In this document: one piece after another, positions 57,990 through 64,000 of the stretch | Layout of the letters: every line of letters begins with the position of its first letter | How positions within the stretch are numbered: position 1 is the stretch's first letter | Assembly (NCBI GenBank): GCA_026214975.1 | Contig: CM047813.1 | Location: 30,406,589-30,470,588 of the forward strand | Direction: 5' to 3' | Length of the DNA stretch: 64,000 nt | DNA from: Gentiana macrophylla | Lineage: Eukaryota > Streptophyta > Magnoliopsida > Gentianales > Gentianaceae | Notes under the pieces: generated by a model | Told to the model about the DNA's origin: nothing | Databases searched by the model: none | Seen by the model: the letters and a program-made list of their open reading frames with translations, nothing else | Translations under genes and position numbers: made by a program

Positions 57990-58856
57990 TGAGAAAAAGC
58001 GACAAAAAAAAGAACGAGGAAGCAAAAAGTGCAGGAAGAATGAAGAACATGTAGGAAAAACAAACTTTTATTGAAAGGGTAATTTTTTGGTGAAACGGAT
58101 ATTTTATTAAAAAACTTACGAAATCTGCATGCAATGACAAGCAATTGTCTGAAAAAAAAAGCTTTCTGAGAGGCGGCAGCAGCAAAAAAACAAATACAAG
58201 AAAGGCTCAAGGCCATGCCAATCGGAAGCTCTCGGCGCGCTAATGGCTTCGAGATGAACACTCTCGGGGGGGTCGGTGGAGCTCATCATGATGAAACTCC
58301 GGATTACGCCAAAACCAGATGCTTAGGACAATCTCGCGGAATAGAAATCTCCCAATTGCTTGTATTACATCGTTGCTCTGCTCTCTTATTTATAACTAGG
58401 ATCTAGAAGATAAACTAGAAGATAAACTACTTTACATAATTCTAATAATTTGACCTAAATCTTTGAAATTGGGATAAAGTCTAGAGTTGTCCTTCCGTGT
58501 TCTAATTGTCGTAGTGTTATTCAAATTGATCTTGGGATAGAGTCCATCTTGTCTTGAACTTGTGGCCCTCGGCTTACTTATCACTCTACACATCATTTAT
58601 TTGAATATTTGTCAGCCTTATCTCTCCAATCCTTCCTTATTACTCCTCATCTTCAGTAGATTTGTATTCAAATTGATCTTGAGATAGAGTCCATCTTGAC
58701 TTGAACTTGTGACCCTCGGCTTACTTATCACTCTACACGCCATTTATTTGAATATTTGCCAGCCTTATCTCTCCAATCCTTCCTTATTACTCCTCATCTT
58801 CAATAGATTTTTGTTGAACTGTTGTCTGTATAGAATTTTGAGTGTCTGAACTCTTA
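57990..58856 (-). repeat. copia-3 3' LTR
   Basis: On the + strand it begins TGAGAAAAAGCGAC, matching 63760 onward (TGAGAAAAACGAC), with shared AAAAAGTGCAGGAAGAA, CAAACTTTTATTGAA and TTGCTTGTATTACATCG. It holds a 269-bp insertion (58085-58353) lacking in the 5' LTR. The high border is set by the polypurine tract at about 58857-58870. The block ATTGATCTTG(G/A)GATAGAGTC is repeated inside (about 58530 and 58673). Confidence 0.85.
58085..58353 (-). mobile_element. 5'-truncated LINE insertion in the copia-3 LTR
   Basis: 269 bp present here but absent from the other LTR, flanked by AATT (58081-58084 and 58354-58357). On the minus strand it ends TTTAATAAAATATCC...CACCAAAAAA, the typical 3' end of a plant LINE. 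Upstream is GC-richer 3' UTR-like sequence. No ORF domain is visible. Confidence 0.75.
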
Positions 58857-59230
58857 ATACCCTCCCTCAAACTATGGCTGGGGCGAAGGCATAGTTTGCT
58901 GAGGAATTGTTGAATGACATAGCGGGTAACGAGTTTAGTGAAGAGATCATCCACTTGAAGATGCGTAGAGACGTGCTGTGTGATAAACTTGCCTTGAGCC
59001 ACTCTTTCTCGTACAAAATGGAAATCTAGGTCAATGTGTTTAGAACGCGAATGGAACACATGCTTGATTGTTAAGTACAAAGCACTGAGATTGTCACAGT
59101 AGATAGTGGGTGGTGTAGATAACTGCAGCTGGAAGTCTGCACATAGGTACTGTAGCCAAGTAAGTTCTTCTGTGGTTTGGGCCATGGCTCGATATTCAGC
59201 TTCTGTGTTGGACCTAGAGACTGTGGCTTG
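58787..59230 (-). pseudogene. copia-3 RNase H
   Basis: On the minus strand a frame from about 59230 reads NTEAEYRAMAQTTEELTWLQ, then YCDNLSALYLTIKHVFHSRS, KHIDLDFHFVRERVAQGKFI and DDLFTKLV, the standard copia RNase H with its acidic residues. It runs to the stop at 58787. It is joined to the RT region by frameshifted DNA (59330-59524, TFTRPDISYAVNYASQFLQ). Confidence 0.87.
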
Positions 59231-59329
59231 TTTCTTGGAACACCAAGAGATGAGCTTAGAACCCAGGAAGGTCTAGTAACCAGTTGTGGAGTGTCTAGTG
59301 ATTGGGCATCCAGCCCAATCTGCATCTGA

Positions 59330-60344
59330 TTAAGCAATAAGTGTAGTTGTGGAAGTAGGAGTGAGTTGCATTTCTAAATGTAGGGTTCCTTTGACATAGA
59401 GCAACAACTTGTTTACTAGCTTGAAATGAGCTTGAGTTGGTGCTTGTAAAAACTGTGAAGCATAGTTGACTGCATAGGAAATGTCTGGTCTTGTAAATGT
59501 GAGGTACTGCAATGAACCAACCAACTATCTGTAGTATGTAGGATCAGTCATCAGTTGTGAATTTGGATCTGGACTAGGCTTGAGTTCTAGTGGTGTGTCA
59601 ACTGGCTTGCATTTCAACCATCCGGGCACGTTCTAGAATGGTTAATGCATAGTGAGTCTGAGAGAGATGCAACCACGAACTGCGCAAGAGATTTACACAC
59701 CAAGAAAATGGTGAAGAGTGCCCAAGTCTTTAGCAAACTCAGTATGAAGAAGCATAACAAAAGATGACATTAGTCTGTTATTAGATCCTGTGAGAAACAT
59801 GTCATCAACATAGAGCAATAGATATAAGCTGCAACAATCAGAATGATATGCAAACAATGAAGGATATGCAAGACTACAATAGAACCCATACTTAAGAAGA
59901 TAGCGTTGAATCTATCAAACCAAGCCACAGGGGCTTGTTTTAGAAACCATATAAAGCTCTTTTGATTACGCACACATGATTGGGGTAGTATGGATCATGC
60001 ATGCACAGTGGTTGAGCCATATAAAATCTTTCATGGACATATCAATGAAGGAAATCATTCTTGACATCCAATTGCTTGATTTCCTAATTTTTGCTAAGGG
60101 TAACAGTCAAAATAAGTCTAATTGTGCCTGGTTTTACTACAAGGCAGAAGGTCTCATTATAATCCACCCCATCTACCTGAGTGTACCCTTTAGCTACAAG
60201 TCTGGATTTTAACCTTTCTAATGAGCCATCTGGTATCAATTTTGTCTTAAAGACCCACTTGGAGCCAATCAAATGCATTTTAGGCTGATATGGGACTAAG
60301 TCCCAAGTGTCATTTTGATGAAGGGATTCTAGTTCTTCTTTCAT
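59330..60344 (-). pseudogene. copia-3 reverse transcriptase
   Basis: Pieces in order on the minus strand: [37 protein letters not shown] and [20 protein letters not shown] (60344-60084); a Gln-Ala-Pro-Val-Ala-Trp stretch near 59940; [12 protein letters not shown] near 59795, with the catalytic YVDD intact; and TFTRPDISYAVNYASQFLQ (59524-59330). Stops and shifts separate them. Confidence 0.85.
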
Positions 60345-60353
60345 GGCTGCTTT

Positions 60354-61560
60354 CTAGCCAGGATGTTTAAGGGCTTTATTAATAGTCCTGGGCTCTCCGG
60401 GTATATCTGGGAAAGTAGAGACAAGTAAGGCATACTTGGGATTTGGCTTAAAGATCCCATGTTGAGCTATAGTGGTTATATGGTGTGTTGGAGGAGACTC
60501 TGGGAGAGTGGATTGTACTGATGAAGGAAGGGATTCTGGAGATTCTGAATGGGGTTTCTGGTGATTCTGGAGAATCTGGGGAGGAATAAGATTGCTCGGG
60601 AGACATGAGAGGAGGTCAAGGAGAAACATGATGCTCAGTTCCGTTTCCACAGATTGAGAATGATCAGGTTTTGGATGGTCTAGTTTTGATTCTGTTGGTT
60701 CAGGATTTAGGGTGATTTCACTAGGGTTTGAGGCATGTATGGATTAGGAATAGGACACTCTAAAAAGGAATCGGTCAGAATGTGTGTGTGCTGGTTTAGA
60801 TCAGAATTAGTGGAGGATAAGCAGGGTTTGTGTGAGTATGGTCATGTGGATCAGAAAGAGGATCTATCCAATCCGGGAAACTGCTGAGTTTAGGTTCAGA
60901 GATTAGATTGATTCTAGCATGTGTAGTGGGTTTATAAGGGAAGTTGGCTTCATCAAAGGATATATGTCTAGAGATGATTACTTTTCTAGTGCCTGGGTGG
61001 TAGCATGTATACCCTTTGTGTTGCATGTTGTACCCTAAAAACACACATGGAGTAGATTTAGGATCAAATTTGTTGTTCTTGGTGTCCCATGTGTAAGGAT
61101 AACATCTAGTACCAAAAACCCTAAGATGACTATAAGTAGGATTCCTCTGATACAACTTAAAAAATGGTGATTTACTATTCAAAGAAGTGGAAGGAACTCT
61201 TTTCATGATATAGACAGCTATAGCAAAGGCTTCAGTCCAAAGGTATAAAAGGGGCATTGCTATGGAAGAGCATAGCCAGGCCTAACTCCCTAATGGTTCT
61301 GTGTCTCCTTTCGACCATCCCATTTTATTGAGGTGTATGAGGACAAAACATCTTATGTACGATTCCATTGGCCTGAAAGTCATCCCCAAGTTTGTGATTA
61401 GTGAATTCTGTGCTACAATCAGAGTGAAAGATTTTTATCTCCTTGTCAAACTGTCTTTTAATTAACTGCTCAAAGTGTACATAAGCATTGAAAAGAAATC
61501 AGATTTGTGCATCAATGGTATTAGCCTAGTAAATTTAGAAAAATCATCCTGATGCTTGCA
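60354..61560 (-). pseudogene. copia-3 integrase
   Basis: On the minus strand the core reads FHSDCSTEFTNHKLGDDFQ (second catalytic Asp), then CPHTPQ, a TAA at 61325-61327 where Gln is usual, and NGMVERRHRT with the catalytic Glu. The C-terminal part (61257-60796) reads WTEAFAIAVYIMKRVPS, SHLRVFGTRCYPY and DPKSTPCVFLGY. A Pro/Ser-rich linker (60650-60354) follows. The upstream part of the core is separated by the MITE at 61586-61984. Confidence 0.87.
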
Positions 61561-61585
61561 TAGTAAGAAAGCTCCATAGATTTAA

Positions 61586-61984
61586 GGGGAATGAGGAGAA
61601 GGACAAAAATATTTCATCAATTGAGTAGAAGGACAGTCTTTTGAAACTTTTGCATAAAGGACAAAACTATTTATTCACTGTCGAAATTCACTTGTGTTCG
61701 AAATTCACCGTTTAAATTCACTGCCGAAATTCAACTTTATTCGAAATTCACTAATTTTCAAAATTTATTGTCGAAAATTCACTAATTTTAAGGATTCAGC
61801 ATCAAAATTCACTCTCAAAATTCAACGATTTGGGGATTCATTTGAGGAGATTCAGCGATTTTAGTGATTCACTTTGTTTGTCCTTCTCATTATAAAAATT
61901 ATGCGATTGTCCTTCTCCACTATAAAAAATATGTAGTTGTCTGTTTCTTAAAAATATTCAGTTGTGTGTCCTATCACTAATTTT
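61586..61984. mobile_element. Mutator-like MITE in the copia-3 integrase
   Basis: 399 bp flanked by the direct repeat CCATAGATTTAA (61574-61585 and 61985-61996). A target duplication of 9-12 bp points to a Mutator-like element. The ends share only short, imperfect inverted similarity (GAGAAGGACA / TGTCCTAT). The inside holds many GAAATTCAC units and two TGTCCTTCTC motifs. It separates two parts of the integrase region. Confidence 0.7.
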
Positions 61985-61996
61985 CCATAGATTTAA

Positions 61997-62460
61997 TAGG
62001 AAGCGAGGCCTCACAAAATCACAATGTATAGGTTCAAAAGGACTAAATCTTGATATGTTATGAATCAAAGAAAGGAAATTTACTAAGCTTTCTGGTTGTG
62101 ACTTTCACAAAGATGAGTGCATCTTTATTTTCCTAAAACATCAATGAAACCTTTGGCACATGCAAGCTGTTGGATTGTGCTTATTTGAGTGTGTCCTAAC
62201 CTTTGATGCCATAAATCACTTAAACCAGGACACGAATACATTGGAGAAGTGTAATTGGCTGATTTTGTAACACATATAAATCACCCTTCTTGTCCACGTG
62301 GTGGTACCCGACCACAGTGGCTTGATCCTTAACAAAAACATGATCATTAGTGAACTCACATAAAAGCGGGTGATCACGGTGAGTTGGCTAACAAATAATA
62401 GATTTTAGTTAATTCGGTACCAACAACACATGCTTAGGGAATGTTACTTTGTTTACTGTT
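61997..62460 (-). pseudogene. copia-3 GAG-pre-integrase and protease end
   Basis: Minus-strand region between the protease block and the MITE. A His/Cys-rich stretch is legible near 62200 (HQRLGHTQ and a CAKG-type motif near 62160), the usual GAG-pre-integrase zinc-binding part, over several frames. Confidence 0.6.
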
Positions 62461-62739
62461 TTAAGTGTGCTGTCTATGCGATAATTGGCGGTCTGCGATT
62501 CCATTACCAATAATAAGCGATTTTGAATCGATTAAATTGTAATTTTTGCGACATTCTTGACTCACCCAGGTCATGTGGTTGGATGCTCCGGTGTCATAGT
62601 CAATCGTATTAGTAATGCATGTATCGAGTGAGGGCGCGAGGGCTTGAGCGAATCTTGAGTTTATTGGTATTTCTCTGGCACCCACCAGCAAATCTTGGCT
62701 ATATGTCCAATTACCCCCACAGTACCAGACATCTTTCAT
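62461..62739 (-). pseudogene. copia-3 protease
   Basis: On the minus strand: DTCITNTIDYDTGASNHMTW, with the catalytic DTG of the copia aspartic protease intact, followed by NLIDSKSLIIGNG. Just upstream the gag zinc knuckle (YCG..GH....C) can be read only if one base of a five-G run (62713-62717) is ignored, so a 1-bp indel separates gag from protease. Confidence 0.85.
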
Positions 62740-63600
62740 GTATGTAATTCTCTCTTTCTTCTGGTGTCATTCTTCTTTCACCTGGAGGGGGAGGTTTTCT
62801 TTGATTTTGTCCACCAGTGTTGTTTCTTGTATACTAATGAGCCTAAAATCCCCTACTAGATGAGGTAAATATGCTATCTTGTTGTGCCTGCTGTCTGAGT
62901 GGTTGGGATGTCCTGGACTGGTTCTGGCTGAAATAGGCCATTTGTGGTGCTATACGTGTTTGATTCATGGTGTTTGAGAACCAAGTTCTTCTCTGGTTGA
63001 GATTTTGCAGGTGTGAGACCAATTCTGTATATGTAGGTCTAGGGGGATTGAGCATTGTGGTTGTGAAGGTTTCATAAGTTGGTCCAAGGCTAGTTAGAAG
63101 GAAGTATACCTTCTCAGAATCCTGGATTGGCTTTCCAATAGCTGCTAGGCTATCACATAGGCTCTTGAAGGTTCCGATGTGTTCTGTAATGCTCTTTTTT
63201 CATCATTTTTTAGGTATGCCAGCTGCTGTTTGAGTGTGAATTCCCTCTCTTGGGAATCCTGTGCATATGCGTCCTTCAATGACTTCCATACTGCATAGGA
63301 AGTATCAAGTCCTATAACAATGCTGATGGATTCCTCATATAGAGAGCCATTAGCCACCCTATGAGAAATCTGTCTAATTTCTTCCATTTTTTATATTCAG
63401 GGTTTTCAATGCTTGTTTTACGATCACACTTGAGCTGTGGTTTTGAGGTTGTTACAGTGCTTTGATGTCTCATTTGTGAGATGACCAACCAAGTCTTGAC
63501 TTTCTGCAAGTGATAGAGCTTGTTCCCTCCACAAGGGATAGTTATTTTGCATGAGTTTCAAAGTGACAAAGCTGCTAACGTTGAGAGATAAAGTTGCCAT
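62740..63600 (-). pseudogene. copia-3 gag
   Basis: Start ATG at 63600 (MATLSLNVSSFVTLKLMQNN, YPLWREQALSLAESQDLVGH), the classical copia gag N-terminus. After frame changes it continues as NPEYKKWKKLDRFLIGWLMA, SIVIGLDTSYAVWKSLKDAY and QEREFTLKQQLAYLK (63387-63145), then YTELVSHLQNL (63055-62843), and reaches the zinc-knuckle region at about 62720. At least three frameshifts or stops are present. Confidence 0.86.
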
Positions 63601-63746
63601 TGAGATTTGTTTCTGCTGCAAGAATTGTTTGTTGGATATGTTTGTTTGATCTGTGTTTTCTTTTTGTGAGTGTTTGTGATTTATGATTGGTGTTGCTTGT
63701 GGGTTTTTTTAGAGTTTTGAGTGTACTGCTTGTTTACACAAGTTTT

Positions 63747-63759
63747 GGCTCTGATACCA
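63747..63759 (-). promoter_or_regulatory. copia-3 primer-binding site
   Basis: Minus strand TGGTATCAGAGCC, the exact plant copia site for initiator tRNA-Met, immediately after the 5' LTR end. Confidence 0.93.
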
Positions 63760-64000
63760 TGAGAAAAACGACAAAAAAGCACATGAAGCAAAAAGTGCAG
63801 GAAGAACGAAGAACAGGTATGAAAAACAAACTTTTATTGAATAGGTAATTGCTTGTATTACATCGTTGCTCTGCTCTCTTATTTATAACTAGGATCAAGA
63901 AGATAAACTACTTTACATAATTCTAATAATTTGACCTAAATCTTTGAAATTGGGATAAAGTCTAGAGCTGTCCTTTTGTGTTCAAATTGTCGTAGCTTTA
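63760..64000 (-). repeat. copia-3 5' LTR (partial)
   Basis: Matches the 3' LTR from TGAGAAAAACGAC onward without the LINE insertion. It continues beyond the window. Confidence 0.9.

Larger units (their letters stand above)
57990..64000 (-). mobile_element. copia-3: Ty1/copia retrotransposon (minus strand, runs off window)
   Basis: On the minus strand: 5' LTR (from beyond the window to 63760), primer site TGGTATCAGAGCC (63759-63747), gag, protease, integrase, RT and RNase H in copia order, PPT TTGAGGGAGGG, and 3' LTR 58856-57990. The element carries a LINE tail in its 3' LTR and a MITE in the integrase region. Frames are broken by stops and indels. Domain-level similarity is better kept than in copia-1 or copia-2, and the RT motif YVDD is present. 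Confidence 0.9.

Overview
This is a stretch of plant nuclear DNA, almost certainly from a eudicot with a retrotransposon-rich genome. It is AT-rich, its genes have many short GT-AG introns, its protein families are plant-specific (UPL3-type HECT ligase, TRF2/HOY1 PH-like protein, plant-type SYF2), and it carries plant Ty1/copia, Athila-type Ty3/gypsy and chromovirus elements, LINEs, a SINE and several MITE families. The species cannot be named from the sequence.

Layout. (1) 1-12400 is the gene-bearing part: the 3' end of a HECT E3 ubiquitin ligase (UPL3, +, seven exons visible, with a PIF/Harbinger-type MITE in one intron); a LINE-tail-rich spacer; a complete seven-exon gene for a TRF2/HOY1 PH-like (ASG1-like) protein (+, 485 aa); and, convergent with it, a complete five-coding-exon SYF2 splicing-factor gene (-, 309 aa). 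(2) 12085-17790 is a tandem segmental duplication of about 2.8 kb. Each copy starts in the SYF2 5' region and ends in the tail of a copia retrotransposon. (3) 17375-32738 is a minus-strand copia element (copia-1). Its reverse transcriptase is broken twice: by a Stowaway MITE inside the YVDD motif and by a 10-kb Athila-type gypsy element (18970-29030, TSD CTAAA). The gypsy element itself holds a probable solo LTR and a fold-back element. (4) About 32990-48260 is an LTR-like repeat (family X) interrupted by a plus-strand copia element (copia-2, 34208-47660). The 3' LTR of copia-2 carries a truncated Athila-type element (42797-47126). (5) 48950-51957 is a minus-strand chromovirus-like element reduced to two partial LTRs and about 250 bp of internal DNA, followed by a second family X copy (51958-53545). 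(6) 53546-57989 holds a small candidate gene (minus strand, 69 codons), a SINE split by a hAT MITE, and a long hairpin element. (7) 57990-64000 is a third copia element (copia-3, minus strand, running off the window), carrying a LINE tail in its LTR and a Mutator-like MITE in its integrase.

The three recognisable host genes act in unrelated basic processes (protein turnover, a poorly known PH-like nuclear protein, pre-mRNA splicing) and do not form a pathway. All retroelement reading frames seen are broken. I found no CRISPR, phage or bacterial features and no rRNA or tRNA gene. The observations most worth a second look are: the tandem duplication that copied the SYF2 promoter region; a duplicated exon in the ASG1-like gene; paired ATTAATCG motifs about 21 bp apart through the Athila element; the SINE/hAT nest; and the 270-bp hairpin next to copia-3.
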